Below are positions 54,739 to 63,097 of a stretch of 64,000 nt of DNA, piece by piece; the stretch's first letter is position 1, and the number at the start of each line of letters is the position of its first letter. Under the pieces are notes generated by a model. That model had not been told where the DNA came from. It did no database searches and saw only the letters and a list, made by a program, of their open reading frames with translations. A program made the position numbers and the translations under genes. Source of the stretch: Hymenobacter sp. 5317J-9 (GTDB lineage: Bacteria > Bacteroidota > Bacteroidia > Cytophagales > Hymenobacteraceae); assembly GCF_022921075.1 (NCBI RefSeq), contig NZ_CP095050.1:124001-188000 (forward strand), written 5' to 3'.

Positions 54739-55323
54739 CTACAAGGTATTGGTATTGCCCGTGCGGAGGCCTTTCTCAAAGGTTTCGACGCGAATGAGCT
54801 GGCCGTCCTGGTACGACTCTGTGCGGGTGGTTTTGTTGCCTTCGTAGGTTTCTACCTGCGTGAGCTTGCCGTCTTCGTATTTCTCGGCGCGCGTGATGGT
54901 GCCGTCGGTATAGGTTTGCACGTCGGTCACCTGGCCGGCGGGGTCGTAGCTCGTCCAGGGGCCATACCAGTAGAAGCGCGGGGCTTTGCCCTGCCCCGTG
55001 ACCCATTGCGCGGTGCCGCGCCGCGCCACTTTGCCATCGGGGTGCCAATAGGTTACTTCGCACAGGCCGTCGCGCCCGTACACTTCGGAGCGCTCAAGCG
55101 CACCCGTGGGCGCGAAGTAGCGGAACGTGCGCACTGGGCGCCCGTGGCGGTACTGGCCGGTGGTGAAAAGCTGCTTGTTGGCGGCATCGTGGTAGGTGCG
55201 CCAGCGGCCCCGGGCCAGGCCGTGGCGGTCCGAGCGGTTGGGGTTCCAGAAGCCGCGCGCCCCGGCGCAGGCATTGAGAATGGCCGCGAGGCCGAACAGC
55301 AACAGCAAACGGGAAAGGCGCAT
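54739..55323 (-). CDS. Lipoprotein with MORN-2/YwqK-like repeats
   Basis: 194 residues. Lipoprotein signal with a lipobox-like LNAC (residue about 19). Then a row of 20-residue repeats each with Y or W, G and D (for example YWHPDGKVARRG, TYTDGTITRAEKYEDGKLTQVETYEG). This is the MORN-2 pattern that databases often label YwqK toxin-antitoxin antitoxin; no toxin gene is adjacent, so that name is not supported. Confidence 0.8.
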   Translation of the reverse strand: MRLSRLLLLFGLAAILNACAGARGFWNPNRSDRHGLARGRWRTYHDAANKQLFTTGQYRHGRPVRTFRYFAPTGALERSEVYGRDGLCEVTYWHPDGKVARRGTAQWVTGQGKAPRFYWYGPWTSYDPAGQVTDVQTYTDGTITRAEKYEDGKLTQVETYEGNKTTRTESYQDGQLIRVETFEKGLRTGNTNTL

Positions 55324-55440
55324 GAGGCGAAGGGGTTAGCGACAACTATAAAGTTAGTTGTATTGGCTTTCCCAACGCAACAAATTCAAAATATTGTTCC
55401 CACGCCGATTTTTTGAAATGCAGGAATTTGAGCCGTTTCC

Positions 55441-55448
55441 TATCTTTG
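55441..55448 (+). promoter_or_regulatory. Promoter of the AIM24-like gene
   Basis: TATCTTTG at 55441-55448, 28 bases before the ATG at 55476. A second, nearer box-like CTTTTG precedes the ATG by four bases. Confidence 0.5.
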
Positions 55449-55475
55449 GCCGCTCACCTTTTCTGCTTTTGCGCC

Positions 55476-56258
55476 ATGACCTCCCACGACGTTGATTACC
55501 GCATCCTCGGCTCCGACATTCAGGTGCTGGAAATTGAGCTCGACCCCAACGAAACCGTCATTGCCGAGGCCGGGGCCATGGTGTACATGGAAGAAGGCAT
55601 TGCCTTCGAAACCAAAATGGGCGACGGCTCCGAGCCCGACCAGGGCTTCATGGGCAAGCTGTTCTCGGCCGGCACGCGCTTGATTACCGGCGAGTCGCTG
55701 TTTCTCACGCACTTCACCCACCGGGGCGGCTATGGCAAAAGCCGGGTAGCCTTTTCGGCCCCCTACCCCGGCACCATCATCCCCGTCAACCTGCGCGACA
55801 TGCCCGCCGGCCTCATTGTGCAAAAAGACGGCTTCCTGGCCGCGGCGCGGGGCACCAAAATCAGCCTGCACTTCAACCAGAAATTCGGCGCCGGCCTGTT
55901 TGGCGGCGAGGGCTTTATTCTGCAAAAGCTGACCGGCGACGGCAAGGCTTTTGTGCACGCCGGCGGCACCATCATCGAGAAAAAGTTGAACAACGAGCTG
56001 CTGCGCGTCGATACCGGCTGCGTGGTGGCCTTCGAGCCCAGCATCGACTTCAGCGTGGCCCGGGCCGGCGGCCTCAAATCCATGATTTTTGGGGGCGAGG
56101 GCCTGCTGCTGGCCACGCTGCAGGGCACGGGCCGCGTGTGGCTGCAATCGATGCCCGTGAAGAAGCTCATTCGTGCCCTGGCACCCAGCGGCGGCAACGC
56201 CCAGAAGGAAAGCGGCAGCGTGCTGGGCGGCCTGCTGGGCAATATGCTGGACGAGTAG
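55476..56258 (+). CDS. TIGR00266/AIM24-family protein
   Basis: 260 residues of repeated short beta-strands ([47 protein letters not shown]) ending in a Gly-rich tail ([14 protein letters not shown]). Matches the AIM24/TIGR00266 beta-barrel-like family, soluble and of unknown role in bacteria. The start at 55476 is favoured over 55413 by promoter position. Confidence 0.85.
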   Translation: MTSHDVDYRILGSDIQVLEIELDPNETVIAEAGAMVYMEEGIAFETKMGDGSEPDQGFMGKLFSAGTRLITGESLFLTHFTHRGGYGKSRVAFSAPYPGTIIPVNLRDMPAGLIVQKDGFLAAARGTKISLHFNQKFGAGLFGGEGFILQKLTGDGKAFVHAGGTIIEKKLNNELLRVDTGCVVAFEPSIDFSVARAGGLKSMIFGGEGLLLATLQGTGRVWLQSMPVKKLIRALAPSGGNAQKESGSVLGGLLGNMLDE

Positions 56259-56276
56259 CGCGGGACGCGAACGCCG

Positions 56277-56540
56277 CTATGCAGCGGCGGGAAGCGCGGG
56301 CGCGGCCAAGGCCACGGGTACGGCCGGCGATGCGTCGCTGCTGTCGGCCATGCCCTTGATGGCAAAGCCCACCGCCAGCAGCAGCAGAAAGCCAACGCCC
56401 ACCGCCACCTTTATCAGGAACTTGAAGTCGGCGCTTTCGTCGTGCTTGCGACGGTCGGCCAAGCGGCGTTGACTACGCGTTTTATACGGGCGCTGATAAG
56501 CCGTTTTTTTGGCCGCAGGTGCTTGAGTAGTATAGGACAT
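56277..56540 (-). CDS. Hypothetical protein with one membrane helix
   Basis: 87 residues: basic N-terminal region (QRRLADRRKHDE), one membrane helix (about 42-62) and an Ala/Pro-rich tail. The ATG at 56540 is used. No family recognised; 18 bases beyond the AIM24-like gene on the opposite strand. Confidence 0.6.
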   Translation of the reverse strand: MSYTTQAPAAKKTAYQRPYKTRSQRRLADRRKHDESADFKFLIKVAVGVGFLLLLAVGFAIKGMADSSDASPAVPVALAAPALPAAA

Positions 56541-56685
56541 AGGCATGAACGTTACGGTAATATTACCACTTTTTGCAATATTATCGTTGGGCAAGCCGCA
56601 TTTAGTCGACTGAATGCCTCTTTATTCTCGCTAAAAGCCTGTTTTTACTCTGCCAGTCGGGCTTGCCGCCTTCACCAGCAACTGG

Positions 56686-58239
56686 TTAACGCCCCGGCTT
56701 GGCCGTGGCGCCGGCGGTGTGCAGCACGGCTTCGAGCACATCGCGGGTGTTGAGCAGGCGCGGCACCTTGTGCTGCCCGCCCAGCTTGCCCTGACTGGCC
56801 AGCCAGGCTTCGAAGGTGCCGGCGGGCACGGCCCGCAGCTGCGGCGGGGCCAAGGCCAGGCTGCGGTGGCGCTTGGCGGCGTAGTCGGAATTGAGTTCGC
56901 ACAGCGTGGCGTCGAGCACGGCCCCGAAGCGGGCCAGGTCGGGCCGGGCGGGGCCGGTGGCAAACTCCACGGCCCATTCGTGCCCACCGCGCGAAGTGGC
57001 ATTATCGGCCGCAAACCAGACCGGGGCCACGGTAAAATCGCGCACGGCGGCGCCGGTGGCCTGGCTGGCGGCGGCCACAGCCGCCTCGGCGTTCTCGATA
57101 ACGACTTCTTCGCCAAATGCATTGAGAAAATGCTTGGTGCGTCCGGTGATGCGCACCCGGTAGGGCGCCAGCGAGGTGAAGCGCACGGTGTCGCCCACGA
57201 GGTAGCGCCACAGGCCGGCATTGGTGCTGATGACCAGGGCGTAGGGCCGATGCAACTCGACCTGAGCCAGCGGCACGGGGCGCGGGTCGGGGGCGTCCCA
57301 TTGGTCGGCGGGCAGGAACTCGTAGTAGATGCCGTGGTCGAGCAGCAACAGCAGGTCCTCGCTGTCGGGCTGGTCCTGCAGGGCGAAGTAGCCTTCGGAA
57401 GCGTTGTAGATTTCGAGGTAGCGCATGCGCGCATCGGGAATCAGCTGCCGAAACAGCTCGCGGTAAGGCCCAAACGCCACGGCACCGTGCAAAAACAGCC
57501 GCAGCTGCGGCCACACCTCGGTGATGTTGTCGGCGCCGGCCAGGGCCACCACGCGGCGCAGCAGCACCACCATCCAGGTGGGCACGCCGGCCAGGGTGCG
57601 CACGTCCTGCCGGAGCACGTGCCGGGCAATGCGCTCGATTTTCTCTTCCCACTCGTCCAGCAGAGCCAGGCGCAGCGGCGGGGTGCGCAGCTGCTCGGCC
57701 CACCACGGCAGCTGCTGCATGATGACGGCCGACACGTCGCCGGCCCGCGAGGCGGGCTCCTGCGGCCGGAATGGGTTGGCGGCGTGGGCCCCGCCCAGCG
57801 AGAGCGTTTTGCCGGCCAGCAGCCGCTCCCGAGGGTAGAAGTGGGTGCTCAGGGCCAGCATGTCGCGGCCGGCGCGGTAGTGGCACTCGTGCAGCGACTC
57901 CGTGGTGACGGGGATGAACTTACTGCGGGCGTTGGTGGTGCCGCTGCTTTTGGCAAACCACTGCGGGCGGCCAGGCCACAGCACGTCGGGGGCGCCGCGC
58001 AGCACTTTTTCCAGCTCGGGATACAGCTGCTCGTAAGTGCTCACCGGCACCCGGCGGCCAAACTCGGCGGCCGATAATTGCTCCCGAAAGCCGTAGCGCC
58101 GGCCCCACTCGGTGGCTTTGGCCCGGCTCAGCAGGTGCGTCAGCAGCCGGGCCTGCAGGGCGTCGGGCTGCTCGCGCACGCGGGCCAGCCGGGGCAGGCT
58201 GCTCCATTGAACGGCGTGGGCGAGTAGCTGGTCGAGCAT
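56686..58239 (-). CDS. GH3-family acyl-acid-amido synthetase-like protein
   Basis: 517 residues. Sequence matches the GH3 family (FAKSSGTTNARSKFIPVTTESL near 95-117, YNASEGYFALQDQPDSEDLLLLLDHGIYYEF near 275-305, GDTVRFTSLAPYRVRITGRTKHFLNAFGEEVVIE near 360-395). Plant GH3 enzymes join amino acids to acyl acids through an adenylate; bacterial members are uncharacterised. The ATG at 58239 is preferred to the upstream TTG. Confidence 0.85.
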   Translation of the reverse strand: MLDQLLAHAVQWSSLPRLARVREQPDALQARLLTHLLSRAKATEWGRRYGFREQLSAAEFGRRVPVSTYEQLYPELEKVLRGAPDVLWPGRPQWFAKSSGTTNARSKFIPVTTESLHECHYRAGRDMLALSTHFYPRERLLAGKTLSLGGAHAANPFRPQEPASRAGDVSAVIMQQLPWWAEQLRTPPLRLALLDEWEEKIERIARHVLRQDVRTLAGVPTWMVVLLRRVVALAGADNITEVWPQLRLFLHGAVAFGPYRELFRQLIPDARMRYLEIYNASEGYFALQDQPDSEDLLLLLDHGIYYEFLPADQWDAPDPRPVPLAQVELHRPYALVISTNAGLWRYLVGDTVRFTSLAPYRVRITGRTKHFLNAFGEEVVIENAEAAVAAASQATGAAVRDFTVAPVWFAADNATSRGGHEWAVEFATGPARPDLARFGAVLDATLCELNSDYAAKRHRSLALAPPQLRAVPAGTFEAWLASQGKLGGQHKVPRLLNTRDVLEAVLHTAGATAKPGR

Positions 58240-58291
58240 AGGCAATGTGCTGAGTGAAACGGAGGCCTGGATTTCTTTCGCTCCGCGGCCC

Positions 58292-59023
58292 TTAAAACGT
58301 GCGCTTGAGCTCGAAATTCTTGCCCAGGTACACGCGGCGCACGGTTTCGTCGCTGGCCAGCTCTTCGGCGGTGCCGGCTTTCAGCAGCTTGCCTTCGAAG
58401 AGCAGGTAGGCGCGGTCCACGATGTTGAGGGTGGCGTTCACGTCGTGGTCGGTGATGAGCACGCCGATGCCGCGGTGCTTGAGCTTGGCCACAATGCCCT
58501 GGATTTCTTCGGTGGCAATAGGGTCGACGCCCGCAAACGGCTCGTCGAGCAGCACAAACTTAGGGTCGACGGCCAGCGCCCGGGCGATTTCGGTGCGGCG
58601 GCGCTCGCCGCCGCTCAGCACCTTGCCCAGGTTTTTGCGCACGTGCCCGAGGCTAAACTCTTCGAGCAGCTCCTCAACCTTGGCCTGGCGGGCTTCCTTT
58701 TTGAGCTTGGTCATTTCGAGCACGGCCATGATGTTTTCCTCCACGCTCAGGTCGCGGAACACGCTGGCTTCCTGGGCCAAATAGCCCACGCCGAGCCGGG
58801 CCCGCTGGTAGATGGGCATGGTCGTGATTTCGGTGTCGTCGAGGAAAATGCGGCCGGCGTTGGGCTTCACCATGCCCACCATCATGTAGAAGCAGGTGGT
58901 TTTGCCAGCGCCGTTGGGCCCGAGCAGGCCCACGATTTCGCCCTGCTCCACGGTCACCGACATGTCGTTGACGACGGTACGGGCTTTGTATTTTTTGATG
59001 AGGTGGTCGGCGCGAAGAATCAT
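58292..59023 (-). CDS. lptB: LPS export ABC transporter ATP-binding protein
   Basis: 243 residues. Walker [10 protein letters not shown], signature [15 protein letters not shown], Walker [16 protein letters not shown]-loop [12 protein letters not shown]. The sequence is LptB-like in every motif. LptB drives lipopolysaccharide transport from the inner membrane with LptFG; those are not in the window. The -7 box TACCTTTG lies four bases before the ATG, suggesting a leaderless mRNA. Confidence 0.92.
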   Translation of the reverse strand: MILRADHLIKKYKARTVVNDMSVTVEQGEIVGLLGPNGAGKTTCFYMMVGMVKPNAGRIFLDDTEITTMPIYQRARLGVGYLAQEASVFRDLSVEENIMAVLEMTKLKKEARQAKVEELLEEFSLGHVRKNLGKVLSGGERRRTEIARALAVDPKFVLLDEPFAGVDPIATEEIQGIVAKLKHRGIGVLITDHDVNATLNIVDRAYLLFEGKLLKAGTAEELASDETVRRVYLGKNFELKRTF

Positions 59024-59027
59024 AGGG

Positions 59028-59035
59028 CAAAGGTA
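59028..59035 (-). promoter_or_regulatory. lptB promoter, leaderless arrangement
   Basis: TACCTTTG followed by CCCT and then ATG on the minus strand. The transcription start would be at or next to the start codon. Confidence 0.55.
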
Positions 59036-59172
59036 GGGGCTTGCGGCACGGCGGCCGAACCCGGGAAATAAACGAAAGCAACGACAAAATCAGTCGGCTT
59101 GCCTAACAATTGACTTGAATTTTTCCGCTACTTTTAGCCTCTCAAAAAACCCCACCCCAAAATTTAAATTAT

Positions 59173-60459
59173 ATGACGGTAAAAACACTACTCCTCGCAG
59201 GAGGTGCGCTGCTTGCCAGTGCGTCGGCGGCGTCGGCCAGCGGCTTTCAGGTGAACCTGGGCGGACAGAAAAATATCGGCATGGGCGGCGTCGGCGTGGG
59301 CTTGTCGCTCGACCAGGCGGCCATGTTCTACAACCCCGGCGCCCTGGCCATGGTGCGCGACAACGGTGTGCAAGTGGGCGTGAACGCCGCCCTGGCCCGC
59401 ATCAGCTTCCGCAGCGAAAACGACGGCGGCCAGCGCACCCTGCAAAACAGCGTGGTGACGCCCTTTAACTTCTACGCCGGCTTCGGCCCGAAGGACGCCA
59501 AATACAAGTTCGGCGTGGCCGTGTACACGCCCTACGGCAACAAAGTGAAGTACGCCGACGGCTGGGAAGGCCGCTACGCCCTCACCGAAATCGACCTGAA
59601 GGCGGTGTACGTGCAACCCACCTTCTCCTACGCCATCACGCCGCAGCTGAGCGTGGGCGCCGGCCTGATGATTCTGGCGTACGGCTCGGTGAACCTGCAG
59701 AAGGACCTGCCCCTGCCCACCGGCGCCGGCCACATCGAGCTCGATGGCAAGGCCAAGACGCAGTTTGGCTACAACGCCGGCGTCTTCTTCAAGCCCTCCG
59801 ACAAGCTGGGCGTGGGCGTGAGCTACCGCTCGCAAATTGACGCCAAGGTTGAAAACGGCAAAATCACCTACACTGGTCTGCCCACGGGCGCCAGCGCTGG
59901 CGTTGTGAATCCTTCGTTCACGGCCAACCAGTTTGCCGCCACGCTGCCCCTGCCGGCCGTGGCCAGCATTGGCATCGGCATCAACCCCACCGACAAGCTG
60001 ACCCTGGGCGTAGACGCCGCCCTGACGTTCTGGAGCAAGTACCGCACCCTCGATTTCGCCTTTAGCAGCGACAACGGCGGAACGGGCGTGGTAGGTGGCA
60101 AGCCCACCAGCACTTCCGTGCGCAACTACCAGGATGCCCTGGCCTTCCGCGTGGGCGGCCAATACATGGTGAGCGACAAGCTGGCCGTGCGCGCCGGCGC
60201 ATCGTACGACTTCTCGGCCGTGCGCGACGGGTACGTGACCCCCGAAACGCCCGATGCTGACCGTGCCATTGGCACGCTGGGCCTCTCCTACCAGGTGACG
60301 GAAAAACTGGGCGTAGACGCCTCGTTCCTGTTCGAAGCCCTGGTGAAGCGCACCCAGACCCAGCAGGACCTGCAGAACCTGGGCACCACCGACCGCGTGG
60401 CCGGCACCTTCCGCACCAACGCCTACATTCCCGGCATCGGCCTGCACTACAAGTTTTAA
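59173..60459 (+). CDS. OmpP1/FadL-family outer-membrane transporter
   Basis: 428 residues. Signal peptide MTVKTLLLAGGALLASASAASA, then FadL strands: NLGGQKNIGMGGVGVGLSLDQAAMFYNPGALA is the classic N-terminal hatch region, and the sequence ends in a barrel strand with terminal Phe (YIPGIGLHYKF). It moves hydrophobic compounds such as fatty acids or hydrocarbons across the outer membrane. The next gene, 31 bases on, is a GDSL lipoprotein, so the pair may process lipids. Confidence 0.92.
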   Translation: MTVKTLLLAGGALLASASAASASGFQVNLGGQKNIGMGGVGVGLSLDQAAMFYNPGALAMVRDNGVQVGVNAALARISFRSENDGGQRTLQNSVVTPFNFYAGFGPKDAKYKFGVAVYTPYGNKVKYADGWEGRYALTEIDLKAVYVQPTFSYAITPQLSVGAGLMILAYGSVNLQKDLPLPTGAGHIELDGKAKTQFGYNAGVFFKPSDKLGVGVSYRSQIDAKVENGKITYTGLPTGASAGVVNPSFTANQFAATLPLPAVASIGIGINPTDKLTLGVDAALTFWSKYRTLDFAFSSDNGGTGVVGGKPTSTSVRNYQDALAFRVGGQYMVSDKLAVRAGASYDFSAVRDGYVTPETPDADRAIGTLGLSYQVTEKLGVDASFLFEALVKRTQTQQDLQNLGTTDRVAGTFRTNAYIPGIGLHYKF

Positions 60460-60489
60460 TTTCCCACCCGACCCTAAGTCTTTGCTCTT

Positions 60490-61920
60490 ATGAAATTGTA
60501 TATCAAACGTTCGGCACCGGTACTGGGCTTGTTGGGCCTGGGTCTGGCGGGCTGCCAGCCCGACATTGACGCCCCCAACATGAGCCCGGGTTCGGCGGAT
60601 TTTTCCAGCTACGTAGCCGTGGGCAACTCCCTCACCTCGGGCTACTCCGACGGCGGCCTCTACAACGAGGCCCAGGCCACGTCGTATCCCGCCATTCTGG
60701 CCCAGCAATTTGCCAAAACCGGCAAGGGCCCGGCCGCCTTCGTGCAGCCCAGTTTCTCGGCCGCCCGCAAGGACGGCTCGGGCTTTGTGAAGCTGCTGGT
60801 GGTGAACGGCGCGCTGACGCCAGTAGCCCCGTCGCCCGGCCCGCCCCCCGGCGGCAACAACTTCCTGGGCGAGCAAGTGGCCTACACCAACAACACCCTG
60901 CCCGCCCCGCCTTTGGGTTCGGGCCAGCCCGAGCTGGAAGCCTACACCGGCGGCCAGCCCGACAACCTGGGCGTGCCCGGCATTTCGGTGCTGAGCGCCG
61001 ACCGCACGGCCGCCTCCACGGGCTCAGCCGCGCTGGACGCGGCCACCCGCGCCACGGCCGGGGCCTACGGCAACGTGAACCCCTTCTTCCAACGCATTCT
61101 GCCCGCGGCCGACCGCGGCACCAAGGACTACGTGACATACATCGGGCAGAAGAACGCCACGTTCTACACCTGCTGGATGGGCAACAACGACGTGCTGACC
61201 TACGCCACCGGCGGCGGCGTCAGCAACCTGGCGGCCAACCCCTTCAGCGGCCTAACGGATTCCACCAGTTTCGGTCGGGGCTATCGCAACATCGTGAACA
61301 CCATCTCGAAGGGTGGCACGGTGAAGGGCGTGTGCGCCAACATTCCGAACGTGGCCAACATCCCGTACTTCACCACCGTGACGGTGGGTGCGGTGCTGGC
61401 TGCTTATAAAGCCGCTAACCCGGCCATTGCCAACATTTACGTAACGGCGCGCACCTCGGCCACCACCACGGCCACGGCGGCCCGCGTGGCCACCGCCACC
61501 GACCTGCTGACGCTGACGGCCCAGTCCTACATCGCCGCCAACCCCGGCGTCGGTGCCTCGCCGCTGGCTCCCATTCCCAGCCAGTACGTCCTCGACCCCA
61601 TCGAGCAAACCGAAGTATTGAACCGCACCACGCAGCTGAACAACATCATCGCCAAGACGGCCCGCCAGTACAAGGCCGGCCTGGCCGACATGAACTCGTT
61701 CTTCAACGACATCGTGGCTCGTGGCGTGGTGACCAACGCCGTGAGCAACTCGGCTACTTTCGCCTCCGGCAACCTCTTCAGCCTCGACGGCGTGCACCCC
61801 ACGCCCCGCGGCTACGCGGTGGTGGCCAACGAGTTCATCCGCGTCATCAACGTTACCTACGGCGCTTCGGTGCCCACGGTAAACCCGAACGACTACCGCG
61901 GCGTGCTGTTCCCGCTCTAG
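60490..61920 (+). CDS. SGNH/GDSL hydrolase lipoprotein
   Basis: 476 residues. Lipobox LAGC near residue 22. Block I is GNSLTSGYSDGG (Ser near residue 45), in place of the usual GDSLS; block V is DGVHPTPRGYAVVA with the Asp-His pair; the middle GNNDVLTYA carries the block III Asn. A surface lipase or esterase, transcribed with the FadL transporter. Confidence 0.9.
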   Translation: MKLYIKRSAPVLGLLGLGLAGCQPDIDAPNMSPGSADFSSYVAVGNSLTSGYSDGGLYNEAQATSYPAILAQQFAKTGKGPAAFVQPSFSAARKDGSGFVKLLVVNGALTPVAPSPGPPPGGNNFLGEQVAYTNNTLPAPPLGSGQPELEAYTGGQPDNLGVPGISVLSADRTAASTGSAALDAATRATAGAYGNVNPFFQRILPAADRGTKDYVTYIGQKNATFYTCWMGNNDVLTYATGGGVSNLAANPFSGLTDSTSFGRGYRNIVNTISKGGTVKGVCANIPNVANIPYFTTVTVGAVLAAYKAANPAIANIYVTARTSATTTATAARVATATDLLTLTAQSYIAANPGVGASPLAPIPSQYVLDPIEQTEVLNRTTQLNNIIAKTARQYKAGLADMNSFFNDIVARGVVTNAVSNSATFASGNLFSLDGVHPTPRGYAVVANEFIRVINVTYGASVPTVNPNDYRGVLFPL

Positions 61921-61939
61921 CAGTCCGTTATGCTTGCGC

Positions 61940-61973
61940 AAAAAAGGCCTTTCCGAGTGGAAAGGCCTTTTTT
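61940..61973. terminator. Bidirectional terminator between convergent genes
   Basis: AAAAAAGGCCTTTCC-GAGT-GGAAAGGCCTTTTTT. Confidence 0.92.
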
Positions 61974-62009
61974 ATTGCACTGTGGTGTGCTTCCTAGGCT
62001 AAGCACAGG

Positions 62010-62984
62010 CTACGCGGCGCTAGGCACGTGCCCCGCCAGATGCGCAGCAATGAGCTGGGCGTGGTGCCGGCCGTTCTCGATAAACCAGCGGCTGGTGGCG
62101 CGGCCGCCGCACACGGTGCCGGCCACGAAAACGCCGGGCTGCGTGGTTTCGTGGGTGGCGGGGTCGAAGAGCGGGGCGCGGGCCTCGTCCTGGGGGTCGG
62201 GCTCCACGCCGAGGCGGCCGAGCAGGGCCTCGTCGGGGTGGTAGCCGGTGAGGGCGTACACGAACTGCGCCGGGATGGTGAGCGGCCCGTTGGGCGTGCG
62301 CACTTCCACGGCCTCGGGCGTGATGGCGGTGACGCAGGTGTTGAAATGCGCGGTGATGCGGCCTTCGGCAATGCGGTTGACGAGGTCGGGCCGAATCCAA
62401 TATTTCACCGAATTACTGACTTCGGGGCCACGTACGATGAGCGTGACCTGGGCCCCGGCGCGCGTGAGCTGCAGGGCGGCTTTGGCGGAGGAATTTTTGG
62501 CCCCGATAACAACGACGTGCTGGCCCACGTGCTCGTACGGCTCTTTGTAGTAGTGCTTCACGTGGGGCAGGTCTTCGCCGGGCACGTCGAGCGGATTGGG
62601 CAGGTCGTAGAAGCCCGTGGCCACGATGACGTTGCGGGTCTGAATTTCGCCCTTGTCGGTGGTCACCGTGAAATTGCCTTGCTCGCCGCGCAGGCTCAGC
62701 ACCCGTTCGTAGAGGCGCAAGTCCAGCTTTTCGGAGCGGGCCACGCGCTGGTAATAGTCGAGCGCGTCTTCGCGCAAGGGCTTGTAGTGCGCCGTGGGAA
62801 AGGGATAACCGCCGATTTCGAGCAGTTCGGGGGTGGAAAAGAATTCCATGTTGGTGGGGTAGCCAATGATGGAATTGACCAGCGCGCCCTTTTCCACAAT
62901 GGCCACGCGAAGGCCTTTGCGCTGGGCTTCGAGGGCGCAGGCCAGGCCCACGGGGCCGGCCCCGATGATGAGAACGTCGAGCAT
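62010..62984 (-). CDS. ypdA: YpdA-family putative bacillithiol disulfide reductase
   Basis: 324 residues. FAD site IIGAGPVGLACALEA at 6-20, then NSIIGYPTNMEFFSTPELLEIGG and the NADPH site VVIGAKNSSAKAALQL. Landmarks place it in the YpdA family, which reduces oxidised bacillithiol. The cysteine used by firmicute YpdA (position 14 in S. aureus) aligns with Val12 here; Cys16 is four residues on. The assignment is by overall sequence, not by that residue. Confidence 0.85.
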   Translation of the reverse strand: MLDVLIIGAGPVGLACALEAQRKGLRVAIVEKGALVNSIIGYPTNMEFFSTPELLEIGGYPFPTAHYKPLREDALDYYQRVARSEKLDLRLYERVLSLRGEQGNFTVTTDKGEIQTRNVIVATGFYDLPNPLDVPGEDLPHVKHYYKEPYEHVGQHVVVIGAKNSSAKAALQLTRAGAQVTLIVRGPEVSNSVKYWIRPDLVNRIAEGRITAHFNTCVTAITPEAVEVRTPNGPLTIPAQFVYALTGYHPDEALLGRLGVEPDPQDEARAPLFDPATHETTQPGVFVAGTVCGGRATSRWFIENGRHHAQLIAAHLAGHVPSAA

Positions 62985-63064
62985 ATGATGTGGCGACGCG
63001 TATTAGCGTCTTGTCGTTGAACGATAATGGGGCAGCTTCTCTCAAAACCAACTAGCCCGGACGC

Positions 63065-63093
63065 AGAGACGCAAATATGCGTCTCTACCTTTG
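63065..63093 (+). promoter_or_regulatory. Hairpin fused to a -7 box before the methyltransferase
   Basis: AGAGACGCA-AATA-TGCGTCTCT (63065-63086) overlaps the TACCTTTG box (63086-63093), followed by CGCC and the ATG at 63098. The palindrome occupies the spacer where a -33 element would be, and could be an operator. Confidence 0.55.
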
Positions 63094-63097
63094 CGCC

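Noticed and set aside
54739-55323. Toxin-antitoxin module at the YwqK-like gene
   Set aside because: The repeats are MORN-2 type on a lipoprotein, and no toxin-like gene is next to it.
56719-58077. 452-residue plus-strand ORF opposite the GH3 gene
   Set aside because: Repetitive Gly/His/Val shadow; the minus strand encodes a recognisable GH3 protein.
59188-60876. 562-residue minus-strand ORF opposite the FadL gene
   Set aside because: Same GC shadow effect; it spans two plus-strand genes and reads as low-complexity Gly/Val/His.
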